NCBI RefSeq assembly: GCF_001718315.1
Contig: NZ_CP013363.1
Coordinates: 806,001-870,000, forward strand
Length of the DNA stretch: 64,000 nucleotides
Direction of reading: 5' to 3'
From: Burkholderia diffusa
GTDB taxonomy: Bacteria > Pseudomonadota > Gammaproteobacteria > Burkholderiales > Burkholderiaceae
A program made the position numbers and the translations under genes. Of the stretch, positions 8,087 to 16,143 are shown piece by piece. Each line of letters opens with the position of its first letter. The first letter of the stretch is position 1. The notes under the pieces are model-generated. The model saw only the letters and a program-made list of their open reading frames with translations, ran no database searches and was not told the origin of the DNA.

Positions 8087-9592
8087 ATGAAGCACGCCAG
8101 CGAGCGCGCGGCCGGCACGGCCGGCGGCGCGGACCCCCGTCATGCCGACCGGGACGCGATGTTCGCGTCGCACGAAACCGGCTACGAGAAACAGTTGAAG
8201 CCGCGACACGTGCAGATGATCGCGATGGGCGGAGCGATCGGCACCGGCCTCTTTCTCGGCGCGGGCGGTCGCCTGCAGAGCGCGGGGCCTGCGCTCGCGG
8301 TCGTGTATCTCGTGTGCGGCGCATTCGCCTTCCTGATCATGCGCGCGCTCGGCGAGCTCGTGATGCATCGACCGACCAGCGGCTCGTTCGTGTCATACGC
8401 ACGCGAGTTCATGGGCGAGCGCGCGTCGTTCGTCGCGGGCTGGATGTACTACCTGAACTGGGCCACCACCGGCATCGTCGACATCACGGCGGTCGCGATC
8501 TACATGAAGTACTGGGCCGTGTTCACGGACGTGCCGCAGTGGGTGTTCGCGCTCGGCGCGCTGGGGATCGTGTCGGTGATGAACATGATCGGCGTGAAGG
8601 TGTTCGGCGAGATGGAGTTCTGGTTCTCGATCGTCAAGGTGGGGACGCTCGCGTTGTTCCTCGCGGTCGGCGCCGTGTTTCTCGCGAGCGGCCATCCGGT
8701 CGCGGGGCAGATGCCGGGGCTGCACCTGATCGCGGATCACGGCGGGATCTTCCCGCACGGAATCCTGCCGGCCGTGCTGATCGTGCAGGGCGTCGTGTTC
8801 GCGTACGCGAGCATCGAGCTCGTCGGCGTCGCGGCGGGCGAGACCGCCGATGCGCGCAAGGTGCTGCCGAAGGCGATCAACAGCGTGATGTGGCGCATTG
8901 CGCTGTTCTATGTCGGCTCGGTCGTGCTGTTGACGATGCTGCTGCCGTGGACCGCGTACAGCGCGCACGAAAGCCCGTTCGTCACGTTCTTCAGCAAGCT
9001 CGGCGTGCCGTACGTCGGCACGGTGATGAATGTCGTGGTGCTGACCGCCGCGCTGTCGAGCCTGAACTCCGGCCTCTATTCGACCGGGCGCGTGCTGCGT
9101 TCGCTGGCGATGGGCGGCTCGGCGCCGCGCTTCGTGTCGCGGATGAACGCGCGCGGCGTGCCGTACGGCGGGATCCTCGTCACGGTCGCGGTCAATGCGA
9201 TCGGCGTGCCGCTGAACTACATCGTTCCGGCGCAGGCGTTCGAGATCGTGCTGAACATGGCGTCGCTCGGGATCATCACGACCTGGGGCTTCATCGTGAT
9301 GTGCCAGATCCTGTTCCGCCGCGCAGTCAATCGCGGCGAGCTGAGCCCGGTGTCGTTCCGGATGCCCGGCGCGCCGTTCACGTCGTGGCTGACGCTCGGG
9401 TTTCTCGTCAGCGTGCTGGTGATGATGGCGTTCGATTACCCGGGCGGCACGTGGACCGTCGGGATGATCCCGGTCGTCGTGCTCGCGCTCGTGGTCGGCT
9501 GGAAGCTCGCGAAGCGCGGTGCCGCGCAGGAAGCTGCTGCCGCCGCCACTGCCGCTGCGCCGATCGGCGCCGATCCGGCGAGCAACGTCTGA
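8087..9592 (+). CDS. ansP: Amino acid permease, APC family (AnsP/GABA-permease type)
   Basis: The 501-residue protein has about twelve hydrophobic segments and the amino-acid-transporter signature near its N-terminus (LKPRHVQMIAMGGAIGTGLFLG), where the GGAIGTGLF loop binds substrate carboxyl and amino groups. It would import an amino acid by proton symport across the inner membrane. Similarity of the signature region and the position after asparaginase and aspA make asparagine (AnsP) the best guess; other close APC permeases for GABA, proline or aromatic amino acids cannot be excluded. The C-terminal tail is a low-complexity Ala run. A GC-rich hairpin follows the stop codon. Confidence 0.85.
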   Translation: MKHASERAAGTAGGADPRHADRDAMFASHETGYEKQLKPRHVQMIAMGGAIGTGLFLGAGGRLQSAGPALAVVYLVCGAFAFLIMRALGELVMHRPTSGSFVSYAREFMGERASFVAGWMYYLNWATTGIVDITAVAIYMKYWAVFTDVPQWVFALGALGIVSVMNMIGVKVFGEMEFWFSIVKVGTLALFLAVGAVFLASGHPVAGQMPGLHLIADHGGIFPHGILPAVLIVQGVVFAYASIELVGVAAGETADARKVLPKAINSVMWRIALFYVGSVVLLTMLLPWTAYSAHESPFVTFFSKLGVPYVGTVMNVVVLTAALSSLNSGLYSTGRVLRSLAMGGSAPRFVSRMNARGVPYGGILVTVAVNAIGVPLNYIVPAQAFEIVLNMASLGIITTWGFIVMCQILFRRAVNRGELSPVSFRMPGAPFTSWLTLGFLVSVLVMMAFDYPGGTWTVGMIPVVVLALVVGWKLAKRGAAQEAAAAATAAAPIGADPASNV

Positions 9593-9598
9593 CGATAC

Positions 9599-9623
9599 GC
9601 ACGGGCGGGTCGACCGCCCGTGC
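9599..9623. terminator. Hairpin between convergent permease and hydrolase genes
   Basis: A perfect 10-bp stem (GCACGGGCGG / CCGCCCGTGC) with a 5-base loop fills the 33-base gap between two converging genes. There is no T-run. It probably acts as a bidirectional transcription stop or mRNA end stabiliser. Confidence 0.7.
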
Positions 9624-9625
9624 GC

Positions 9626-10315
9626 TCAGTTCAATCCTGAGCGTGCACCGACCCAGCGGCAGAAGTCGCCGGCCATCTCGGCCGTGAGTTCGTGGCCGGC
9701 GTCGTAGAGGTGCGTGTCGTGCGCGACGCCGAGCGCCGTCAGCTTCGCGTCGGCGGTTTCGGCCCACGCAACCGGCAGCTTGTCGTCGAAGCGGCCGTGC
9801 ATCACCAGCGCATGCGACACGGTCAATGCGTCGCGCGGCGCGATCAGCGGATCGATCTCAGGCAGGATGCGCCCGCACAGCACCGCGAACGCGGCGACAT
9901 CGGCCGGCGACGTAAGCGCGACGCTCGCGCTCATGATGCCGCCCTGGCTGAAGCCGGCGATTACGGTGGGCAGTGCGGCGTGTTCGTGGTCGAAGCCGCG
10001 GGCGCGCAACGCGCGCAGCAGTGCGATCAGCTGCACGCGGCTCGCGTCGGCGCGGGCCGCATCGATTTCCGGGCCGTTCGGACCGAAGCGCACTGGAAAC
10101 CAGGCGTGCTGGCCGGGGCCGAACGTCAGCGGGCCGCGCACGAACGCGATTTCGATGCGCGGGTCGATCGTGCCTGCCAGATTCAGCAGATTGGTTTCGT
10201 TGCCGCCGACGCCGTGCAGCAGCAACAGGCGGCCCGCGGGGCGGCCGGCGGCCGGGCGCAACCGGTAGTGGAGGCCGGATTCGGAGTCGGTGGTCAGCGG
10301 CAGGACGTCGGTCAT
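9626..10315 (-). CDS. Alpha/beta hydrolase, phospholipase/carboxylesterase family
   Basis: The 229-residue protein fits the short carboxylesterase family (PF02230): oxyanion-hole segment LLLLHGVGGNE, nucleophile elbow GFSQGG with the catalytic Ser, then an Asp in HGRFDDKLP and a His in DAGHELT near the C-terminus. All three catalytic residues are present. No signal peptide, so it acts in the cytoplasm on a small ester; the substrate is unknown. It lies alone, convergent with the permease. The ribosome binding site is weak. Confidence 0.88.
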   Translation of the reverse strand: MTDVLPLTTDSESGLHYRLRPAAGRPAGRLLLLHGVGGNETNLLNLAGTIDPRIEIAFVRGPLTFGPGQHAWFPVRFGPNGPEIDAARADASRVQLIALLRALRARGFDHEHAALPTVIAGFSQGGIMSASVALTSPADVAAFAVLCGRILPEIDPLIAPRDALTVSHALVMHGRFDDKLPVAWAETADAKLTALGVAHDTHLYDAGHELTAEMAGDFCRWVGARSGLN

Positions 10316-10803
10316 TGCAAGGGTCCGGTGGGGAAGTGATCCGACAGTCTAGAACGCGCGGAAGGGAAGGTGAATCGCCGGACGGCGATTGATTGTTTCC
10401 TGGCGCGAATGAATCGTCGGCCATTCACCCGTATCGGCCGGCGCAGGGATCGGACCGCGCGGCAGAAGGTGCACAACCGATTCGATTCGCAGATAATGCG
10501 CAAACGTTTTACCGGAATTCGGTCGGATTTAATTACCGGATCTTAAATAAAAGAATGAATATCCGGATTGGATTTATCGAGACCGGCGGCTAGACCCGTC
10601 GAGCCGTTCAGGCCGGCAGTTAACGGCCGATCCGAGAAAAACTTTAGTATTTTCTCGCTGCAATTGACCATTGCGATTTTCTCAACGATCGATTGATTTT
10701 CAGTCATCGGACGGTCATACAGCATCCCCGATAATTCGGCGCTCACATTCTTTCAATAGACCAAAGGGCGATCGAAGCCGGATCGCTGCGGGGAGCTGTA
10801 CTC
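10316..10803. other. AT-rich gene-free leader of the chemosensory operon
   Basis: This 488-base gap is clearly poorer in GC than its surroundings, above all from 10500 to 10760. It contains an 8-bp inverted repeat at 10633-10657. Two short frames (10393-10593 plus, 10543-10746 minus) lack ribosome binding sites and family resemblance. The operon start is preceded by GGGGAGC eight bases before the ATG at 10804. I read the stretch as a promoter and regulatory region. Confidence 0.6.
10633..10657. repeat. Inverted repeat upstream of the CheA-like kinase operon
   Basis: CGAGAAAA and TTTTCTCG form perfect 8-bp arms around a 9-base A/T-rich centre, about 150 bases before the kinase start. The form suits an operator for a dimeric regulator; a weak terminator is the alternative. 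Confidence 0.55.
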
Positions 10804-13194
10804 ATGACCATCCGTCATCGCATTACGCTGCTAGTCGTCCTGACGTTTTTCGCGCTTTCCGCGATCGGCGCATACGCCGTGTACCAGACGCGCAAGAGCG
10901 CGTCCGAGGTGCGTCAGGTTACCCAGGGAATCGTGCCAAGCGCGCTCGCGTCGGCGGACGTCGTCGCCGACGTGAAGAACATCCAGATCGCGACGATGAC
11001 GCTGGTGTATGCGCCCGACGCGAACACCGCCGCGCAGGCGCGCGACGAGCTGAAGGCGAAGCAGGGCGCGCTGCGCGCGGCGCTCGACGCCCAGGCCAAA
11101 TCGGCGGTCGGCCGTGCGCAGGAAGGCCTGGTCGCGCAGGCGAAGGACAGCGCTGCCAACTACTTCGCCGCGATCGACGACACCGTGAAGATGAAGACCG
11201 ACGGCAAGCCCGAGATGGCGCAGGCGTTCCTGTTCGCGAACGTCGCGCAGTATCGCGACGAACTCGAAGGCATCGTCGACACGTTGCGCATCGAGAAGAA
11301 CCGTCAGAAGGACGATGCGATCCGCGCGCTGAACGGCATGCTCGCGACGACGGCCACCGCGATCGCGGGCGTGGCGGGCACGGTGGTCGTGCTGTTGACC
11401 GCGCTCGGCTTCGTGCTGTATCGCCAGATCACGCGTCCGCTGATCGGGATGCAGACGGCGATGAGCGAGATCGCGACGAGCCAGGATTTCACGCGCCGCG
11501 TGCCGGTGGGCCGCATGGACGAGATCGGTCATTCGATCGTCGCGTTCAACGGGATGATCGAGAAGATCCAGAAGAATGCCGCGCAACTGAAGCAGAAGAC
11601 GGCGGACATCCAGGCCATGCTGCAGAACATGCAGCAAGGGATCCTGACGGTCGTCGAAGGCGGCGTCGTGCATGCGGAGTATTCGGCTTACCTCGAGACC
11701 ATCTTCGAGACCGGCGACATCGCCGGCCGCGACCTGATGGCGCTCGTGTTCGACGATTCGAGCATCGGCTCCGACGCGCGCTCGCAGGTCGAAGCGGCCG
11801 TGCATGCATGCCTCGGCGAGGACAGCATGAACTTCGCGTTCAACGAACATCTGCTCGTCAACGAAGTCGCCAAGCGGATGCCGGACGGCCGCGAGAAATG
11901 GCTCGACCTGAGCTGGTCGGCGATCACCGACGAGACCGACACGGTCGTGCGGCTGATGCTGTGTGTGCGCGATGTGACCGAGATCCGCGAGCTGACCGCG
12001 CAGGCCGGCGAGCAGCAGCGCCGCCTCGAGATGATCGGCGAGATCCTGTCGATCAGCCAGGACAAGTTCCACGACTTCGTGCACAGCGCGAAGGGTTTCC
12101 TCAGCGAGAACGAGCGCATGATCCGCCAGCACGAACGCGCCGATCATTCGATCGTCGCCGCGCTGTTCCGCAACATGCACACGATCAAGGGCAACGCGCG
12201 CACGTACAGCCTGCAGCACCTGACCAACATCGTGCACGAGGCGGAGCAGGCGTACGAATCGCTGCGCCGCGCGGACGGCGGCCCCGAGTGGAACCGAGAC
12301 GCACTGATGGACGATCTGGCCCGCGTGCGCGAGGCGGTCGACCACTACGCGACGATCAACGCGGTCACGCTCGGCCGACATGGCGAGGCGGCGCAGCACG
12401 GCGGCACCGACTACCTGATGGTCGAGCGCGCGCATATCAGCGAGAGCCTGCGCATGCTCGACGGCGCCGATCCGGCGAACGCGGGCGACTGGCACGCGGC
12501 ACGCGATTCGGTGCGTCGCCTGCTGAGCCAGTTCGGCACGCAGGGCATCGGCGATGCGTTGGGCGGCGTGATCGAATCGCTGCCGTCGCTCGCGGCCGAG
12601 CTCGGCAAGCCGGCTCCCATCGTGCATATCGACAGCAACGGCCACCGCGTGCGCAGCGAGATCGGCGCGACGCTGAAGAACGTGTTCATGCACCTGCTGC
12701 GCAACGCGGTCGATCACGGGATCGAAACATCGGAAGAGCGTCGCGCGGCCGGCAAGGCGCCGGCGGGCAAGATCGACATCGCGGTCGACGTCGAGGACGA
12801 CGCACTGCGCTTCGTGCTCGGCGACGACGGCCGCGGCCTCGCGCTCGACCGGATTCGCGGGATCGCGCGCGAGCGCGGCTGGATCGACGCCGGCAACGAA
12901 GCCGCGCTGACCGACGAAGCGGTGGCCGAGCTAATCTTTCGCCCCGGCTTCTCCACCGCCCGTGCGGTGACCGAAGTGTCCGGGCGCGGCGTCGGGATGG
13001 ACGCCGTGCGCAACTTCCTGAAGCGCGACGGCGGCGACATCGCGCTGCGCTTCACCGACGATCGCGTCGGCGCGTCGTATCGCGCGTTCGAGACGATCGT
13101 GTCGCTGCCGGCGCGATTCGCGGCGGACGGCGCGGCCCGCGACGCCGGGCACCCGGCAGGCGCCGGCATCGCGAACGTCGACGTGGCGGAGTGA
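10804..13194 (+). CDS. Membrane CheA-like histidine kinase with built-in MCP-type sensor, HAMP, PAS and HPt domains
   Basis: The 796-residue protein combines parts usually found on separate proteins. A membrane segment (about 7-29) is followed by a periplasmic four-helix-bundle sensor (about 30-175), a second membrane segment (about 183-206), a HAMP domain (about 207-260) and a PAS-like region (about 275-400). Then comes an HPt domain with phospho-accepting H459 (NMHTIKGN) and a CheA-type ATPase domain with N634 in the N box (LLRNAVDHGIE), DDGRGLALDRI and SGRGVGMDAVR. The chain stops after the ATPase: there is no CheW-like P5 domain and no clear P3 dimerisation domain. It therefore looks able to sense a periplasmic signal itself and phosphorylate the CheY encoded four genes downstream. 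The stimulus is unknown. It heads a tightly packed five-gene operon. Confidence 0.88.
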   Translation: MTIRHRITLLVVLTFFALSAIGAYAVYQTRKSASEVRQVTQGIVPSALASADVVADVKNIQIATMTLVYAPDANTAAQARDELKAKQGALRAALDAQAKSAVGRAQEGLVAQAKDSAANYFAAIDDTVKMKTDGKPEMAQAFLFANVAQYRDELEGIVDTLRIEKNRQKDDAIRALNGMLATTATAIAGVAGTVVVLLTALGFVLYRQITRPLIGMQTAMSEIATSQDFTRRVPVGRMDEIGHSIVAFNGMIEKIQKNAAQLKQKTADIQAMLQNMQQGILTVVEGGVVHAEYSAYLETIFETGDIAGRDLMALVFDDSSIGSDARSQVEAAVHACLGEDSMNFAFNEHLLVNEVAKRMPDGREKWLDLSWSAITDETDTVVRLMLCVRDVTEIRELTAQAGEQQRRLEMIGEILSISQDKFHDFVHSAKGFLSENERMIRQHERADHSIVAALFRNMHTIKGNARTYSLQHLTNIVHEAEQAYESLRRADGGPEWNRDALMDDLARVREAVDHYATINAVTLGRHGEAAQHGGTDYLMVERAHISESLRMLDGADPANAGDWHAARDSVRRLLSQFGTQGIGDALGGVIESLPSLAAELGKPAPIVHIDSNGHRVRSEIGATLKNVFMHLLRNAVDHGIETSEERRAAGKAPAGKIDIAVDVEDDALRFVLGDDGRGLALDRIRGIARERGWIDAGNEAALTDEAVAELIFRPGFSTARAVTEVSGRGVGMDAVRNFLKRDGGDIALRFTDDRVGASYRAFETIVSLPARFAADGAARDAGHPAGAGIANVDVAE

Positions 13195-13196
13195 TC

Positions 13197-13937
13197 GTGC
13201 AGGCATGGATGATCCCGGTCGGCGCCGCGCTGGCGGGCGGCGCGTTGGTCGCAGCGGTTGCCGCGATCGTGTGTCGCATCGCGCGAGTACGGCTGATTGC
13301 GGCACTGACACGCGAAGCCGAGGCGTTGCGCGCCGCGCTCGGCGCGGCCGATGCGCGGGCCGATGAAGCCGTTGCCGCCCACGCCGAAGCGGCGCAGGCG
13401 TGGGCACGCCGCGAAGCGGAGCTCGAGGACGCGCTGGCGCGCGAGGCGGCCGGCACCGGCGAGCAGCGCGACGCGCTGCAGGCGCTCGCGGCCGAGCGCA
13501 CCGCGCTGTCTCAGCATGCGACGAAGCTCGCCGGCGAAGCCGCGCGGCTGCGCGGGCTGGCCGGCACGTTCGAGCGCTGGCACGAGCAGATGATCTCGCT
13601 GACCACGCAGAACCAGGACATGCGCACGAAGAACCAGGAGCTGTCGGCGATCGTCGCGCACGTGTCGATCGTGTCGCTGAACGCGTCGATCGAGGCCGCG
13701 CGCGCGGGCACGGCCGGGCGCGGCTTCTCGATCGTCGCGAGCGAGGTGCGCGGACTTGCCGCGCGCTCGCAGCAACTGTCGAACAGCTATCGGGACAGCC
13801 TGAATCGCAACGATCTCGTGACGGCCGCGACGTTCCAGGACATCCAGGCCGGCGGCAAGATGATCACGGCCGCGCTGGCGACGGTCGAGACGCTCGCCGG
13901 GCAGCTGCATGCGCGACTCGAGGGGGCGGCGGCGTGA
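13197..13937 (+). CDS. Membrane-anchored methyl-accepting chemotaxis signalling protein without a sensor domain
   Basis: The 246-residue product has one N-terminal membrane segment (about residues 4-26), a long coiled coil rich in Ala and Glu, then the receptor hairpin tip (VSLNASIEAARAGTAGRGFSIVASEVRGLA). No periplasmic sensor or HAMP domain is present. The GTG start at 13197 is chosen because GGCGGAG lies five bases before it; GTG at 13191, overlapping the kinase stop, and ATG at 13209 are alternatives. The intact tip normally contacts CheA and CheW; here it most likely organises or modulates the kinase encoded just upstream. The end overlaps the next gene by four bases. Confidence 0.8.
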   Translation: MQAWMIPVGAALAGGALVAAVAAIVCRIARVRLIAALTREAEALRAALGAADARADEAVAAHAEAAQAWARREAELEDALAREAAGTGEQRDALQALAAERTALSQHATKLAGEAARLRGLAGTFERWHEQMISLTTQNQDMRTKNQELSAIVAHVSIVSLNASIEAARAGTAGRGFSIVASEVRGLAARSQQLSNSYRDSLNRNDLVTAATFQDIQAGGKMITAALATVETLAGQLHARLEGAAA

Positions 13938-14518
13938 TCAGTGCGCAGGCTCGGGCCGGTTTCGAGCGGATCTTCTTCGATGCGGCGCGCACACGGCTCG
14001 CGTCCGGCGGCGCGTGCGAGATCCGGGCGGCCGCCGTCGATGCGCACGACGCGTCGCACGACCCGTCACGCATGAAGTCGCGCGCGATGCCAAAGGTGCC
14101 CGAGCACGTCGCGGTGCTGACGATCTCGGCACTGCATTTCCGGTTGCTGCTCGCGCTGCGCTTTCGCGACGACGAACCGACGCGCCGTCATTTCACCGCG
14201 GCAGCGCCTGGCGCGAGCGCGCAGCGGCCGCTGCCCGAGGCGTTCATGGAAGTCGCGAACCTGTGCTGCGGCGCGATCAACCAGGCGCTGACCGCACCGT
14301 TCCCCGATCTGGGGATGTCGACGCCTTACCTGTTGAGCGGCGCGAGCGTCGACTACCTGCCTGCGCTGAACCCCGATCACGTGTCCGCCTACGACGTCAC
14401 GCTCGACGGCGACGTGCGGATCGGCGCGACGCTGTGCGTGTGCGCGAACGCGCCGGTCGATTTCCACGTGCCGGAAGCGGCGAGCGTGGATACGGGCGGC
14501 GAGCTCGAACTGTTTTGA
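13934..14518 (+). CDS. CheX-type phosphatase-like protein
   Basis: The 194-residue soluble protein has the CheX/CheC-type active helix ExxN (E106-V-A-N109, in MEVANLCCGAINQAL), which in CheX and CheC removes phosphate from CheY. The GTG start overlaps the preceding stop (GTGA). The protein ends in GELELF, exactly as does the next gene's product. In this operon it would dephosphorylate the CheY protein and so switch signalling off. The N-terminal 60 residues are not recognisable. Overall resemblance to CheX is moderate; the motif and the context carry the call. Confidence 0.7.
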   Translation: MISAQARAGFERIFFDAARTRLASGGACEIRAAAVDAHDASHDPSRMKSRAMPKVPEHVAVLTISALHFRLLLALRFRDDEPTRRHFTAAAPGASAQRPLPEAFMEVANLCCGAINQALTAPFPDLGMSTPYLLSGASVDYLPALNPDHVSAYDVTLDGDVRIGATLCVCANAPVDFHVPEAASVDTGGELELF

Positions 14519-14540
14519 CCGATTGCGAGGATTCCGCGAG

Positions 14541-15509
14541 ATGACCCTGGACCAACCCGTCAGCAAGGTGCTCGTGCTGGACGACAGCCGCGCGCATGCG
14601 GCGACGATCAAGCGCTTCTGCGACGAGCACAACCTGGTCGGCCTGACCGTGCGGCGCAACCGGCTGCTGAAGGTGCTGCGCTCGAACATCGATCTCGGCG
14701 CCATCCTGCTCGCCGAGGACTACGGCGGCTCGCCGGAAGAAAGCGCGATCATCGCGACGCAGATCGATGCGCTGCGGCCCGAGTTGCCGATCATCCTGCG
14801 CCGCATGTCGAATGCGGGGAACGCATCGCGCGACGGGCTGCCCGATGCGCTCGCACGCGTCGCGTGCGCGGCCTACGTCGCCGACGACCTGGCTCCGCTC
14901 AAGCGCGCGATCGACGAATACCTGTTCGGCCGCGATTACCCGAATGCGCTCGTGCGCGGCATCGCGGAGATCACCGAGGCGCGGCTCGACAGCCTGTTTC
15001 CGGGCCTCGCGATCGAGCGCGATACGCCGTGCATCGTGCGCGACCAGATCATCTTCGGCGAGGTGTTCAGCCTGATCGCGCTGGAGAGCGCATGGTGCCG
15101 CGGCTACATGCTGCTGCAGACGAGCGAGCAGCCGTTGCTCGACATGATCGGCGGCACGCGCGGCGAAGGCCGCGCGCCCGATTTCCGCGACGTGAACAGC
15201 GTACTCGGCGAGCTGACCAACCTCGTGTGGGGCGCGTTCAAGAACCGTTATCTCGGCGACGCCGAGGCACTCGCTCGCCATCCGGTGCAGGTGCCGCTCG
15301 TCGTCAATCACAAGCAGAAGTTCATTTCGTTCGGCGGCGACTGTCCGCAGCTCTGTTTCAAGTACCGGATGACCGACCCCGCGTCGGGGCGGTCGGTGCG
15401 GCTCGATCAGCGTTTCGTGTTCAGCCTGAGCTGGTCGCCGGAGGATTTCCGCGAATCCGTGCAGGACGTGGGGCCGATGGTCGAGTCGGGTGAACTCGAA
15501 CTGTTTTGA
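14541..15509 (+). CDS. Degenerate receiver domain fused to a CheX-type domain
   Basis: The 322-residue protein starts with a receiver-like fold (about 1-125) and continues with a CheX-type domain carrying E224-L-T-N227 (GELTNLVWGAF). The receiver has the acidic pair D14/D15, but the usual phosphoacceptor stretch is replaced by ILLAEDYGG and the usual conserved Lys near the end is replaced (YVADDL), so phosphorylation is doubtful. The chain ends in SGELELF like its neighbour. The ATG at 14541 begins the receiver fold; an upstream TTG would add six residues. It probably acts as a second phosphatase whose pseudo-receiver docks on the kinase or on another protein; that role is inference. Confidence 0.75.
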   Translation: MTLDQPVSKVLVLDDSRAHAATIKRFCDEHNLVGLTVRRNRLLKVLRSNIDLGAILLAEDYGGSPEESAIIATQIDALRPELPIILRRMSNAGNASRDGLPDALARVACAAYVADDLAPLKRAIDEYLFGRDYPNALVRGIAEITEARLDSLFPGLAIERDTPCIVRDQIIFGEVFSLIALESAWCRGYMLLQTSEQPLLDMIGGTRGEGRAPDFRDVNSVLGELTNLVWGAFKNRYLGDAEALARHPVQVPLVVNHKQKFISFGGDCPQLCFKYRMTDPASGRSVRLDQRFVFSLSWSPEDFRESVQDVGPMVESGELELF

Positions 15510-15545
15510 ATGTTGAAGTCAGCAACAAGGAAAGGGGAAGACGGC

Positions 15546-15911
15546 ATGGCAAAGATTCTGGTGGTCGATGATTCGGGCACGGTGCGTGACGAGGTCGCGG
15601 GTTTCCTGCGCAATCACGGGCTCGACGTCGCGACGGCGGTGGACGGCAAGGACGGGCTCGCGAAGCTCAAGGCCACGCCCGGCGTGCGGCTCGTGATCAG
15701 CGATGTGAACATGCCCAACATGGACGGCCTGACGATGGTCGAAAAGATCCGCGGCGAGCTGGCGAATACGTCGGTGAACGTCGTGATGCTGACGACCGAA
15801 AGCAGCCCGGCGATGAAGGAGCGTGGCAAGGCCGCCGGCGTGAAGGGCTGGATCGTGAAGCCGTTCAAGGGCGACGCGGTGCTCGACGCGCTGAAGAAGC
15901 TGGCGGGCTGA
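15546..15911 (+). CDS. CheY-like single-domain response regulator
   Basis: The 121-residue protein is a complete receiver: D8/D9, phosphoacceptor D53 in LVISDVNMPNMDG, the Thr in MLTTES and the Lys in WIVKPFKG are all present. AAAGGGGAAGACGGC precedes the ATG. As the last gene of the operon and the only one with an intact receiver, it is the evident output of the CheA-like kinase. With no DNA-binding or enzymatic domain it must act by binding another protein, such as the flagellar motor or an unknown target. A 7-bp GC-rich hairpin follows 20 bases after the stop. Confidence 0.92.
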   Translation: MAKILVVDDSGTVRDEVAGFLRNHGLDVATAVDGKDGLAKLKATPGVRLVISDVNMPNMDGLTMVEKIRGELANTSVNVVMLTTESSPAMKERGKAAGVKGWIVKPFKGDAVLDALKKLAG

Positions 15912-15930
15912 ACGAGCACGCGTGCGATGC

Positions 15931-15949
15931 ATCGCCGTCGGGCGGCGAT
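15931..15949 (+). terminator. Possible terminator of the chemosensory operon
   Basis: ATCGCCG and CGGCGAT form a 7-bp stem with a 5-base loop, 20 bases after the CheY stop. There is no T-run, so intrinsic termination is uncertain. Confidence 0.4.
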
Positions 15950-16143
15950 CGACGGGCAGTCGGCGTAGTCTTCGCTTCGCGGTGTGGCGGCGTGCGGGAC
16001 GGCTTCGCCGGCCGGCCTGTCGGCCATGCTGGACGCCGCGCGCGATGTGGAGGACGATTCGTGATCATGTCGATCGCGAATCCGGGTGCGTGCCGCCCGT
16101 GCTACCGGTTCGCGACCGATCGAACCCCGTCGAGCGGAGCATC

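Noticed and set aside
5391-8090. Plus-strand open frame of 899 codons
   Set aside because: It runs antisense to the LysR gene and out of frame through aspA; no motif and no ribosome binding site.
10726-10734. CCCCGATAA, resembling a sigma-28 (flagellar) -10 box upstream of the chemosensory operon
   Set aside because: No TAAA-type -35 box is found at the right distance.
10543-10746. 67-codon minus-strand frame in the chemosensory leader
   Set aside because: No ribosome binding site or family resemblance; the AT-rich stretch looks regulatory.
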